Assembly: GCA_044868295.1 (NCBI GenBank)
Contig: JBIOWF010000169.1
Span: 1 to 25,836, forward strand
From: JBIOWF01 sp044868295
GTDB taxonomy: Bacteria > Actinomycetota > Actinomycetes > Streptosporangiales > Streptosporangiaceae
DNA length: 25,836 bases
Direction: 5' to 3'
Shown here: positions 14,319 to 22,813 of the stretch, one piece after another
Layout of the letters: the number at the start of each line of letters is the position of its first letter
How positions within the stretch are numbered: position 1 is the first letter of the stretch
Position numbers and translations under genes: made by a program
Notes under the pieces: model-generated
What the model was told of the DNA's origin: nothing
The model's input: the letters and a program-made list of their open reading frames with translations, nothing else
The model's database searches: none

Positions 14319-16781
14319 ATGCCGGACTCTGAGATCGCCGCGCTGCGGCCGGGAGACCCGGCACGCCTGGGTGTCTACGACGTCCAGGGACGGCTGGGAG
14401 AAGGCGGCCAGGGTGTCGTCTATCTCGCCACCGGGCCGTCGGGCGAGCAGGTCGCGATCAAGTGGCTGCGCCCCGACCTCGTCGGGGACCCGATGATGAA
14501 GGAGCGCTTCCTCCGCGAGGTCGCCGCCGCCAAGCGGGTCGCCGCGTTCTGCACCGCCCAGGTCATCGAGAGCGGCGTGGAGGCCGAGCGGCCTTACATG
14601 ATCAGCGAGTACATCGACGGGCCGTCCCTCCAGCAGCGTGTGATCGCCTCCGGCCCGATCAGCGGCCCCGCCCTGCACCGCCTCGCGGTCGGTACGGCCA
14701 CCGCCCTCGCGGCCATCCACCAGGCGGGAGTCGTCCACCGCGACCTGAAGCCGGCCAACGTCATCATGGGGCCCGACGGCCCCCGAGTGATCGACTTCGG
14801 CATCGCGCGGGCCCTGGACTCCTCCGCGACCATGACATCCCGGCCGGTGGGCACGCCCGCCTACATGGCACCGGAGCAGATCATGGGCCAGCAGGTCGGC
14901 CCGCCCGCCGACCTGTTCGCCTGGGCCTGCACGATCATCTACGCCACGACCGGCAGCAGCCCCTTCGGGAGCGACACGCTCCCCGCGGTCATCAACCGGA
15001 TCCTCAACTCGACGCCCAGCCTGGGCGACCTGGAGGGGCCGCTGCGCGACGTGGTGACGTCGTGCCTGGCCAAGGATCCCCAGGTGCGGCCGACCGCCGA
15101 GCGCGTGCTGCTCCGCCTGCTGCAGCAATCGGCTCCGGATCCGACGACCATCCTGGAGGAGGCGGCCGCGGCGGCCGCGGGTCCCCCCGTGCCGCCACCG
15201 GCCTGGGCCGCTCCCCCGGCGCATTACACGCCACCGACGCTCCCCTACCAGGCGCCCTCCGACCCGCGCGCGCACCAACAGGCACCCTCCGACCCCCGCG
15301 CCCACCAGCAGGCCCCGCCGCCGGACCCCCGAGCTGCCGCGCACGGCGGCCCCTACGGGCCCCAGTCCGACCCGCGGGCCCACCAGCAGGCGCCCTCCGA
15401 CCCGCGCGCGGCCGCGCAGGGCGGCCCACACTCCTACCCGGGACGCCGGCCAGACCCCCGCGCCCACCAGCAGGCCCCGCCATCGGACCCCCGCGCCGCC
15501 GTGCCGTACCCTTATCCGGGGGCGTGGCCGGGTGCCGGATCACCCGGCGGCCCCGCCCGGCCGTACCCGGCGACGCTGCCGGGCCAGTACCCACCGCCAC
15601 CGGGCCTTCCCCCGCACGTCCTCAATCCGGGGGCGACCCAGCCGGCTCCGAGGCCGAAGCGGTTCGGGCTCGTCGCAGCGTCGGTCGGCGTCGCGGTGGT
15701 CGTCGTGGTCGTCGTCGCCGCCGTCGCCCTGCGGAACAACACCACGATCACCGGCGCCGGAGGAACCTCGTCACCGACGCCCAGCGAGACGTCGTCGAGC
15801 CCCGAGCCGAGCCCGTCCGACTCCCCCTACCCCTCGCCGGCTCCGACCCCCGGGGCGACCGGTGTGCCGACGGGCGACCTCACCGAGACCAAGCTCCCCG
15901 GCATCTCGGCCACGATCTACGAGAATCCGGCCGACCCCGTGCGGCTGACCTACTACGAGGTCGAGGACAAGGCCAAGAACCTCTGGATCAACTACCCGCG
16001 CTCGGAGAGCGACGGCCGGTTCAAGAAAACCGTGAAGTACTGGCAGCAGACGATCTCTCCGGACGGCACCCTCGCCGCGGGTCGGACCAAGAACTACACG
16101 AGTGACGACTATCACGGCGTCGACATCATCAACCGGGCCACCGGCGGCGTGACCACCGTCAAGACCGTGAAGCGCCCGCTCACCTACGAGTACGGCGAGT
16201 GGACGAAGGACAGCAAGCGCGTGCTCCTCAGCATCCGGAACCCCGGCGGCTCGACCTGGACCACCAAGGGCTTCATCGTCGTCGACGTCGCCTCGGGGAC
16301 CGCAAGCGTGAAGCGGATCAACGATTCCTCGATCAAGGAAGGCCGGTTCTACTGGAGCGGCGACGGGACCATGGTCGCCACGTACTACAAGAACGGCACG
16401 ACCAAGGGAATCCGTTTCTACGACCTCGACGGCAACGTCGTGAGCACCCTGAGCAACGTCGGCGAGCCGTACAACACGTCGTCCGGGCTGTTCTCCCCGT
16501 CCGGCGACTCGATCGTGACCAAGTGCGTGGACGACGGGGCCAAGACCTGCGTCTGGAGCGCGTCGAGCGGCATCGAGACGATCCGCTTCAGCTCCGACTG
16601 CACCAAGGTCCTCGGCTGGTGGGACGAACAGCACCTGTTCTGCTGGGCCGGCGCCGTCTCGGGCAAGACCCCCGTGGTCGTGGTCGACCTGCGCGGCACT
16701 CACGTGCGCACGCTCCTCGAAACCACCCAGTCGGAGGATCTGGGGCCGTACTACTCCCGCAGGGCGGTCGGCACTGGCTGA
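14319..16781 (+). CDS. Transmembrane Ser/Thr protein kinase with DPRA-repeat linker and external sensor domain
   Basis: This 820-residue kinase has a cytoplasmic Hanks domain at about 16-280: GEGGQGVVY at 27-35, K48, HRDLKPAN with catalytic D142, DFG at 159-161 and MAPEQ. A long Pro/Ala/Gln-rich linker (about 300-445) contains seven DPRA units. A single membrane span of Val and Ala lies at about 450-471, then a Ser/Pro/Thr-rich stalk to about 530, and an extracytoplasmic domain at 535-820. That domain has repeated short strands of the kind seen in WD40/TolB-like propellers (SPDGT, WSGDGTMVA, FSPSGDS). The last part suggests ligand or polymer sensing outside the cell. The ATG at 14319 has AAGG 7 nt upstream; an apparent longer frame running back over guaA is spurious. 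It is divergent from gabD2 across 138 nt and precedes a propeller lipoprotein gene in the same direction. Substrates are unknown. Confidence 0.9.
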   Translation: MPDSEIAALRPGDPARLGVYDVQGRLGEGGQGVVYLATGPSGEQVAIKWLRPDLVGDPMMKERFLREVAAAKRVAAFCTAQVIESGVEAERPYMISEYIDGPSLQQRVIASGPISGPALHRLAVGTATALAAIHQAGVVHRDLKPANVIMGPDGPRVIDFGIARALDSSATMTSRPVGTPAYMAPEQIMGQQVGPPADLFAWACTIIYATTGSSPFGSDTLPAVINRILNSTPSLGDLEGPLRDVVTSCLAKDPQVRPTAERVLLRLLQQSAPDPTTILEEAAAAAAGPPVPPPAWAAPPAHYTPPTLPYQAPSDPRAHQQAPSDPRAHQQAPPPDPRAAAHGGPYGPQSDPRAHQQAPSDPRAAAQGGPHSYPGRRPDPRAHQQAPPSDPRAAVPYPYPGAWPGAGSPGGPARPYPATLPGQYPPPPGLPPHVLNPGATQPAPRPKRFGLVAASVGVAVVVVVVVAAVALRNNTTITGAGGTSSPTPSETSSSPEPSPSDSPYPSPAPTPGATGVPTGDLTETKLPGISATIYENPADPVRLTYYEVEDKAKNLWINYPRSESDGRFKKTVKYWQQTISPDGTLAAGRTKNYTSDDYHGVDIINRATGGVTTVKTVKRPLTYEYGEWTKDSKRVLLSIRNPGGSTWTTKGFIVVDVASGTASVKRINDSSIKEGRFYWSGDGTMVATYYKNGTTKGIRFYDLDGNVVSTLSNVGEPYNTSSGLFSPSGDSIVTKCVDDGAKTCVWSASSGIETIRFSSDCTKVLGWWDEQHLFCWAGAVSGKTPVVVVDLRGTHVRTLLETTQSEDLGPYYSRRAVGTG
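15249..15502 (+). repeat. Degenerate repeat array encoding DPRA units in the kinase linker
   Basis: Seven copies of a (S/P)DPRA core, most followed by HQQAP or AAxGG, lie in about 250 bp. The DNA copies are close enough to suggest expansion by slippage or unequal recombination. The resulting linker is flexible and lies on the cytoplasmic side, between kinase and membrane. Confidence 0.8.
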
Positions 16782-16806
16782 CCTACCGGCGTCCCAGGCG
16801 GCCTCC

Positions 16807-16926
16807 CTGATCTCCCCGGCCTCCCGGGTGACCCTCGCTGATCTCGCGGGTCTCCCGGGTGACCCTCGCTGATCTCGCGGGTCTCCCGGGTCCGCCGGGT
16901 GGCCCTCGCCGATCTCCGGGGGTCTC
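16807..16926. repeat. 31-bp intergenic tandem repeat
   Basis: Units at 16807-16837 and 16838-16868 are each 31 nt; a third at 16869-16908 has a 9-nt insertion, and a partial fourth follows. Each contains the palindrome CCCGGG and a CTGATCTC block. The array fills most of the 160-nt gap between the kinase stop and the lipoprotein start. It is contiguous with no spacers, so it is not a CRISPR array. It could form hairpins that act as a terminator or attenuator, or could be a protein-binding array. Confidence 0.8.
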
Positions 16927-16941
16927 GAACCGGAGCAGATC

Positions 16942-19071
16942 GTGATCCGTCCTAAGGGCATGAGGACTTCGATCCGTACGGCAGGCGCCCTCGTGCTGGC
17001 CGGCCTGCTCGCCACGGCATGCTCCGGAAACACGATCATCGACTACGAGCCGACCGGCGAATTGACCGACAAGTACCGGCTGGTCTCCTACTCCAGCTGT
17101 GACGACATGCTGGCCGGGTTGCGGCAGGCGACCGCGAAGAACGTGACCCCGTGGGGACTCGGCCCCAACTACAGGATGGCTTTCGCGGAGGACGCGACGG
17201 CGAGCGCCAAGCAACAGGCGACACCCGACCACTCCACCACCAATGTCCACGAGGCAGGCGTCGACGAGCCGGACCTGGTCAAGACGGACGGCAAGCGAGT
17301 GATCACCGTCAACCAGGGCGTGCTGCGTGTGGTCGACGCCACCACCAGGAAGGTCACCGGAACGCTCCGGCTCGTCCCGAAGGACCAGAGCTGGGCGCCG
17401 GCCGACCTGCTCGTCTCCGGGGATCGCGCGCTGGTGCTGTTCCAGGGCGGCGGGATCGTGCCGTTCGGCGCGGTGGCCAAGACGCGGCCCGGACTCGACG
17501 GCCCGAGGTACCTGCTGATCGACCTCTCCGGCGAGCCGAAGGTCCTCGGTTCGCTGACCGCCCACGGCGCGCACGTCGACGCCCGCCAGGTCGGGTCGAC
17601 GGTACGGATCGTCATCCGCTCCGTGCCGGAGATCGCCTTCCCCGAGCAGCGGCCGGGCGCGAAAGAGTCCGAGATGAAGCGGCGCAACCGCGAAACGGTC
17701 ATGGGAGCGCCCATCGACGCCTGGCTGCCCCGGTTCGAGATCGAGTCGGGCGGCGCCGGCCGTACCGAGAAGGTGCCGTGCGACCAGGTCAGCCACCCGG
17801 CCGAGTACACCGGCACGTCGATGCTGACGGTGCACACCATCGACCTGGCGGGCTCCCTCGGCGCCGTCGATCCGATCAGCGTCGCGGCCGACGGCGACAC
17901 CGTGTACGGCACGCGGAACAGCCTCTACGTGACCAGCAACCCCCAGTGGTGGTTCCCGATGCCGATCGACGTGATGCCTGAGGACGACGTGATGCCTGAG
18001 GACGACGTGATCCCTGAGGACACGGTGAAGCCGAGCAACGACCCCGACATGCCGACGGAGATCCCCGACCCGTCCGATACGGCCGCCGCCGCCCCCACAC
18101 CCGAACCGAGCACCTCATCGGCCGAAGTCGCCCCGAAAGTCGAACCGAGCACCGCGCCCGCCGAGCCTGTCAGCCCGACGCCGGAGCCGACTCCCACCGC
18201 GCCTCCTGAGCAGACGGAGGTGCACCGCTTCGACATCACCGGCGCGGGCGCGCCGCGATACGTCAGCTCGGGCGCCGTCCCCGGACGGCTGCTGAACCAG
18301 TACTCCCTGTCGGAGTACGAGGGCAACCTGCGGGTCACCACCACGTCCAACGCCGAGGTGTTCAACGGCACCCAAGGCAGGAGCGAGAGCGGCGTCTACG
18401 TGCTCAACGCCGCCACGCTCTCCCAGGTGGGCTCGGTCACCGGGCTGGGAAAGGGTGAGCGGATCTATTCGGTGCGCTTCATCGGCGAGCTCGGTTACGT
18501 CGTGACCTTCCGCCAGGTGGATCCGCTGTACGCGCTCGACCTGAGGGATCCCGCGGCGCCCAAGGTCACCGGCGAGCTGAAGATCACTGGCTTCTCGGCC
18601 TACCTGCATCCGGGTGGCGATGGACGCCTGATCGGCGTCGGCCAGGAGGCCAGCGGGCAGGGCCGGACGCTCGGCACGCAGATCTCGCTGTTCGACGTCA
18701 ACGACCCCGCCGATCCCAGGATCCTCACTCGCTTCCATCAGAAGGACTCCGGTTCGGAGGCCGAGTGGGATCCCCACGCGTTCCTGTACTGGCCGAAGTC
18801 GGGCCTGGCGATGCTTCCGCTCACGAGCTGGACCGGTGACGGGAAGGACGGCGGCTCCGCGCTGGTGCTCCACGTGTCCGACAGCGGCATCACCAAAGTG
18901 GGCGTGATCACGCATCCGAAGGCCACGCGGCAGGGCGGCTTCGCCCCCGCCGACCCCGGCATCCGGCGCTGCCTCGTCATCGGCGACAGCGTCTGGACGG
19001 TCTCCGACCTCGGCCTCAAGGTGAGCGACGCGAGCACCCTGACCGACCAGGCCTGGATGCCCTTCGCCTGA
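16942..19071 (+). CDS. Beta-propeller domain lipoprotein
   Basis: This 709-residue protein is probably exported and anchored through a lipidated Cys (C27, after a hydrophobic segment ending LLATA; the lipobox is slightly atypical). The stretch HEAGVDEPDLVKTDG at about 103-117 is the hallmark of the beta-propeller family Pfam Beta_propel, and repeated blade-like strands follow. The propeller is interrupted at about 343-425 by a Pro/Glu/Thr-rich linker that starts with an 18-bp tandem repeat (MPEDDV units). The function of the family is not established; a cell-surface binding or scaffold role is an inference. The GTG start at 16942 has GGAG 6 nt upstream; an ATG at 16960 is possible but has its purine stretch too close. 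The gene follows the transmembrane kinase, whose external part may also be propeller-like, so the two may act on one surface signal. Confidence 0.85.
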   Translation: MIRPKGMRTSIRTAGALVLAGLLATACSGNTIIDYEPTGELTDKYRLVSYSSCDDMLAGLRQATAKNVTPWGLGPNYRMAFAEDATASAKQQATPDHSTTNVHEAGVDEPDLVKTDGKRVITVNQGVLRVVDATTRKVTGTLRLVPKDQSWAPADLLVSGDRALVLFQGGGIVPFGAVAKTRPGLDGPRYLLIDLSGEPKVLGSLTAHGAHVDARQVGSTVRIVIRSVPEIAFPEQRPGAKESEMKRRNRETVMGAPIDAWLPRFEIESGGAGRTEKVPCDQVSHPAEYTGTSMLTVHTIDLAGSLGAVDPISVAADGDTVYGTRNSLYVTSNPQWWFPMPIDVMPEDDVMPEDDVIPEDTVKPSNDPDMPTEIPDPSDTAAAAPTPEPSTSSAEVAPKVEPSTAPAEPVSPTPEPTPTAPPEQTEVHRFDITGAGAPRYVSSGAVPGRLLNQYSLSEYEGNLRVTTTSNAEVFNGTQGRSESGVYVLNAATLSQVGSVTGLGKGERIYSVRFIGELGYVVTFRQVDPLYALDLRDPAAPKVTGELKITGFSAYLHPGGDGRLIGVGQEASGQGRTLGTQISLFDVNDPADPRILTRFHQKDSGSEAEWDPHAFLYWPKSGLAMLPLTSWTGDGKDGGSALVLHVSDSGITKVGVITHPKATRQGGFAPADPGIRRCLVIGDSVWTVSDLGLKVSDASTLTDQAWMPFA
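17971..18021 (+). repeat. 18-bp tandem repeat inside the propeller lipoprotein gene
   Basis: Two exact 18-bp units (17971-17988 and 17989-18006) and a partial, slightly diverged third encode VMPEDD, VMPEDD and VIPED. The unit is a multiple of three, so copy changes keep the frame. It lies at the start of the acidic linker. Confidence 0.8.
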
Positions 19072-19208
19072 CACGACGCGGGACCGGATCCTGATATCGG
19101 CCGACCGTTATTCGCAGGTCGTTGCCGAGAAGTCATTCGGAGAACCCGGAGATCAAACCTGGCGTTAAGCTGAGAGCCTCCAGGCTTCCCCTGACAAGAA
19201 AATCAGCG

Positions 19209-20855
19209 ATGCCACTCCGTATGTACCGGCCACTGCTCGACCAGCTGAGCCACCCCGTAGCGTCATCGCGTGCCCTGCTTGTTCAGGATGCGGCGGAGGT
19301 GTGGAGCAAGCCCGGCTTCGAAACCTTCCTGGCGCTTCCGCGGCTGAGCTTCGAACCGTTCGACTATCAGGTCGCCGCTGCCAAGACGGTGCTGCGGCGT
19401 ATGCGCGGTCGGGCCATCCTGGCCGACGAGGTCGGCCTGGGCAAAACCATCGAGGCCGGGCTTGTGCTGTCGGAGCTGCGCGCCCGCGGCCTCGCCACCC
19501 GTTCCCTGGTCGTCACCCCCACCGGGCTGGTCGGCCAGTGGTGTGAGGAGCTCGGCCGCAAGTTCGGCCTGCCTACCACGGTGGCGAGCGGCAAAGGCTG
19601 GGAGGGCGATGGAGCCATCGTGGTGGCCTCGCTGGCCGGCGGCCGACGCGATCCGCTGCGTGCCAAGCTCACCGCCGAACCGTGGGACATCGTGATCATC
19701 GATGAGGCGCATCGGGTGCGCGGCACACGCAGCGCCTCCGGCAAACTGGCCCGCGAGCTGCGCGGCCGGTACTACCTGCTACTCACCGCCACTCCGGTGG
19801 AGAACAAGCTGCAGGACCTCTACGAGCTGGTCAGCATCGTCTCGCCCGGCCTGCTCGGCACGACCGCTCAGTTCAGGGCACGGCACGGCAGTGGTGCGGA
19901 CACCCCGCGCAACCCGGTCGAGCTGCGTGCCCGCACCCGCGAGGTGATGGTACGGCACCGCCGCAGCGAGGTCTCGGTTCTGCTGCCACAGCGGCTGGCC
20001 GAGACCGTGCTCGTCACGCCCACGGAAGAGGAGACGGCCTTCTACTCCGCGCTGCTCCGGCGGATCCGCGCCGAAGCCCTCGCCGCCTCGCAAAGCCACC
20101 GATTCACGCTGCGCGGCCTCGCCAAGCTGGCCGGTTCCAGCCCAGCGGCGGTCGCCCCCACCCTGACAAAGATCGGCTGGGATGACCTGGCCGCTGCCGC
20201 GCAGGCCGTACAGACGCATGAGAAGGCGGTCGAGCTGCTCCGTCGGCTGAAACCATTCGTGGCACGGGACGAAAAGGTCCTGGTGTTCACCGCCTACCGG
20301 CAGACCCTGGACAGCCTGGCCCACGCCCTGGACAGGGAGGGCATCCCCGCCGCCGTCTACCATGGCAGCCTGTCCCGCCACGACAAGGACAAGGCCGTCG
20401 CCTCCTTCCGCGACGCGGTGCCGGTGATGTTGTCCACCGAGTCTGCGGGCGAAGGCCGCAACCTGCAGTTCTGTCACGTGATGGTCAACATGGACCTGCC
20501 GTGGAACCCGATGCAGATCGAGCAGCGGCTAGGCCGGTTGCACCGGGTCGGCCAGACCCACGACGTGCTGCTGACCAACCTGGTCGCCCGCGGCACCATC
20601 GAGCAGCGCATCCTGCACGTCCTGGAGAAGAAGATCAACCTGTTCGAGCTGGTCGTCGGCGAGCTTGACATGATCCTCGGCCGGGTCGACGACGATTTCG
20701 ACTTCGAGGCGTCGGTCTTCGACGCGCTCATCGCGGCCGACGACGACGAGGAGTTCGGCGCCCGGCTGGAGTCGCTGGGCGACGATCTGGCCCGGGCCCG
20801 CACCGATTACCTGGCCGGCCGGGGCGCCATCGACGCCCTGGTCGGCGACGACTGA
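19209..20855 (+). CDS. SNF2/RapA-like DEAH-box ATPase
   Basis: This 548-residue superfamily 2 ATPase is of the SNF2 group. Motifs are in order: Q-like FDYQ at 51-54, Walker A DEVGLGKT at 73-80, DEAH at 165-168, TATP at 193-196, and in the second RecA domain VFTAYRQTLD, STESAGEGRNLQ and QRLGRLHRVGQ at about 438-448. The IEQRILHVLEKKINLF segment after motif VI is typical of RapA/HepA. It lacks the N-terminal Tudor-like domains and long C-terminal region of RapA (about 970 residues), so it is a minimal motor that likely remodels protein-DNA or polymerase complexes without classical unwinding. The C-terminus (about 490-548) is acidic. The ATG at 19209 is chosen by homology extent; the ribosome site is weak (AAGAAAA), and M5 is an alternative. 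The partner gene starts 7 nt after its stop and is almost certainly co-expressed. Confidence 0.9.
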   Translation: MPLRMYRPLLDQLSHPVASSRALLVQDAAEVWSKPGFETFLALPRLSFEPFDYQVAAAKTVLRRMRGRAILADEVGLGKTIEAGLVLSELRARGLATRSLVVTPTGLVGQWCEELGRKFGLPTTVASGKGWEGDGAIVVASLAGGRRDPLRAKLTAEPWDIVIIDEAHRVRGTRSASGKLARELRGRYYLLLTATPVENKLQDLYELVSIVSPGLLGTTAQFRARHGSGADTPRNPVELRARTREVMVRHRRSEVSVLLPQRLAETVLVTPTEEETAFYSALLRRIRAEALAASQSHRFTLRGLAKLAGSSPAAVAPTLTKIGWDDLAAAAQAVQTHEKAVELLRRLKPFVARDEKVLVFTAYRQTLDSLAHALDREGIPAAVYHGSLSRHDKDKAVASFRDAVPVMLSTESAGEGRNLQFCHVMVNMDLPWNPMQIEQRLGRLHRVGQTHDVLLTNLVARGTIEQRILHVLEKKINLFELVVGELDMILGRVDDDFDFEASVFDALIAADDDEEFGARLESLGDDLARARTDYLAGRGAIDALVGDD

Positions 20856-20862
20856 GGAAACC

Positions 20863-22764
20863 ATGGATCCGGCACTGCATTTCTGGCTACGCTACGTCGA
20901 GACCGAAGGTGGGCTGGCCGAGCCCGTGACGGACGGCAATCTGGTCCTGCTGTCGCCCGCGCTGGCCCAGGAGTTCGACCTCCCCAGCGAGCTCACCGTA
21001 ACCTCCGACCCGGACGCGGCCCGCGAGGATGGCCTGACGTTCATGGCCACCGGCCATCCGGCGCCCGGCCGGGCCGCCGACCTGGTGCTTGGCCGCGGCG
21101 ACGCGGGCATCCTGGCGCTCACCCCGCCGGCGTCCATCCCGCCCAGCGCCGACGTGCTGCTGGCCAAGGCCCGTGACCAGTTCCCTGTCGACCACGGCCG
21201 GATCGACCCGGCCGGCTCCCCTGCGGCGACGGTACGGCCGGTGCTCAGGGTAGGCGTACTGATCACCTATGCGGTGTCGGCCGAGGACCACTTCCAGGAG
21301 CGGACGGAGTGCTGGCTGGACATCCGATCCCGGCTGCCGCTTCCGGACGAGTGGGTGTCCAAGCTGCTGCGGCTCGCCCCCACCCAGTCACGCGTCGGCC
21401 TGCCGCCTGGTGTGGAGGAGGCGCTCGCCGAGGCCCACCAGAGCATCGAGTCCGCCGCGCTGGCCAGGCGCGGCACGCTCACCGGCCAGTCCCAGACGGC
21501 GTACGAGCAGGAGGTGCAGCGGGCCCGCGCCTACTACGACGATCAGATCGCCTCGATCGAGAGCCGGCAGCGCGGCGCCGAGGAGGAACGGGCGGCGCTG
21601 CTCGCCGCGCGGCTCACCGCGACCCGTGAGGAACGGGCCCGCCGGGTAGAGGAGATCGCCGAGAAGTATCGCGCGCACCACGAGATTCGCCCGTTTCGGC
21701 TGCACGTCGTGCAGGTGCCCGCGATCCGCTTCCCAGTCGACGTGCTGCGTGGCTCGCGCCGCTATCCGCTGGTGCTCGACTACCTGACCCCGATCGGCGC
21801 GTTCACCGCTCTGCGCTGCCCGAGCTGTGGAAAGACCGAGCCGCTGGTCGCCGCGAAGACCAAGCTCGGCTGCGAGGCCTGCCTGGCCAAACCCGCGGAC
21901 CCCACGCCTCCGCCCGTTCCCGTCAAGCCCCCCTCCGCGGCCACGACGGAAACACCAAAGCCCGCACCGACGAAACCCCGTGCGCCGATCGCGGCCAAGA
22001 GCACGCCTACGGACGGGCCCGCCGCACAGCAGCGGGCGCTCCCGCCAAAGGCGAAGACGCAGGCCGTGGCCAAGGCGGGCGAGAAACTCGCCCGGGATTT
22101 CTGGAACGCGGCGGCCAGGGGCGACCTCGCCCTGGGCAGGCTGCTCATGCCGGACTCTCCCGCCACGACCGTGTTCCGGCTGTACGGCGCGGGCGGCGCT
22201 CAGACGCTCCTCGGCCTGCCGGGCCGTCCCATCAGCCACACCGCGAAATCCTGCCACTCCCATCCCGAGCAGCCCGAGGCGGTGAGCGGCCAGGTCCGGG
22301 CGGGCGACTACCTGTACAGCTACCAGATCACCTGGCGATTCGACGGACCCACCGCCCTGGCCGAAGAGCTGCTGCCGAATATCAAGGAGCCCGGTCAGAG
22401 ATTCCACCCACGCTGGGTGGTCATTAAGGGTCTGGGCCGCCACACCAGGAACTCGCCGCCGCCTCGTGGCCTGGACCAGGTGGAACGACTCATCTGGAAA
22501 TACTCACTGCCCTACTGCGGGCTGCCGCTGGTGCTGCGGATGCTCACCGCCTGGGGTCGTATTCCCGACCAGGCCGCCATGCTCGACGCGCACCATCCGA
22601 AGGCCGTCGCCGCCGCCATCGACCGCATGGTCGGCTATCGCGCCGGAGATCGCGGCATCTACGGGGAGGTCGCCGCGCTCTATAACGTCGCCGAGGCCGC
22701 CGTCCGAGCCGCGGACAAGCCCTTGGCCCGCCACCTCAAACTCTCCCCAACCCAGCTCTGGTAA
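20863..22764 (+). CDS. Partner of the SNF2-like ATPase: coiled coil, zinc ribbon and unknown C-terminal domain
   Basis: This 633-residue protein is not a named family to me. Residues 1-180 are a mixed alpha/beta region. Residues about 185-273 form a long charged helical coiled coil rich in Glu, Arg and Ala. It is followed by a strand segment (LHVVQVPAIRFPVDVL) and a likely zinc ribbon with C319, C322, C337 and C340 (CPSC...CEAC). A Pro/Lys/Thr-rich linker runs from about 341 to 400, and 400-633 is an unrecognised domain with several aromatic motifs (DFWNAA, WRFDG, RWVVIKG). The coil plus cysteine pair resembles, from memory, the C-terminal end of single-chain RapA-like helicases, so this may be a split-off regulatory half. 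GAGG overlapping the ATPase stop codon lies just upstream of the ATG, so translation is probably coupled. A DNA- or polymerase-docking role is inference. Confidence 0.75.
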   Translation: MDPALHFWLRYVETEGGLAEPVTDGNLVLLSPALAQEFDLPSELTVTSDPDAAREDGLTFMATGHPAPGRAADLVLGRGDAGILALTPPASIPPSADVLLAKARDQFPVDHGRIDPAGSPAATVRPVLRVGVLITYAVSAEDHFQERTECWLDIRSRLPLPDEWVSKLLRLAPTQSRVGLPPGVEEALAEAHQSIESAALARRGTLTGQSQTAYEQEVQRARAYYDDQIASIESRQRGAEEERAALLAARLTATREERARRVEEIAEKYRAHHEIRPFRLHVVQVPAIRFPVDVLRGSRRYPLVLDYLTPIGAFTALRCPSCGKTEPLVAAKTKLGCEACLAKPADPTPPPVPVKPPSAATTETPKPAPTKPRAPIAAKSTPTDGPAAQQRALPPKAKTQAVAKAGEKLARDFWNAAARGDLALGRLLMPDSPATTVFRLYGAGGAQTLLGLPGRPISHTAKSCHSHPEQPEAVSGQVRAGDYLYSYQITWRFDGPTALAEELLPNIKEPGQRFHPRWVVIKGLGRHTRNSPPPRGLDQVERLIWKYSLPYCGLPLVLRMLTAWGRIPDQAAMLDAHHPKAVAAAIDRMVGYRAGDRGIYGEVAALYNVAEAAVRAADKPLARHLKLSPTQLW

Positions 22765-22813
22765 GCCCACTTCACCGTGCTCACTTCCCAGGAGCTCTTC
22801 ATCGGCAGGGACA

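Noticed and set aside
14181..15467. Upstream minus-strand extension of the gabD2 frame
   Set aside because: It is antisense to the kinase gene and gives Arg/Gly-rich sequence unlike any aldehyde dehydrogenase; the ATG at 14180 gives the family N-terminus.
16807..16926. CRISPR array
   Set aside because: Repeat units are directly joined with no unique spacers, and no cas gene is present.
19209..22764. DISARM or BREX defence locus
   Set aside because: A SNF2-like ATPase alone is not enough; there is no methyltransferase, DUF1998 protein, PLD nuclease, PglZ or BrxC homologue in the window.
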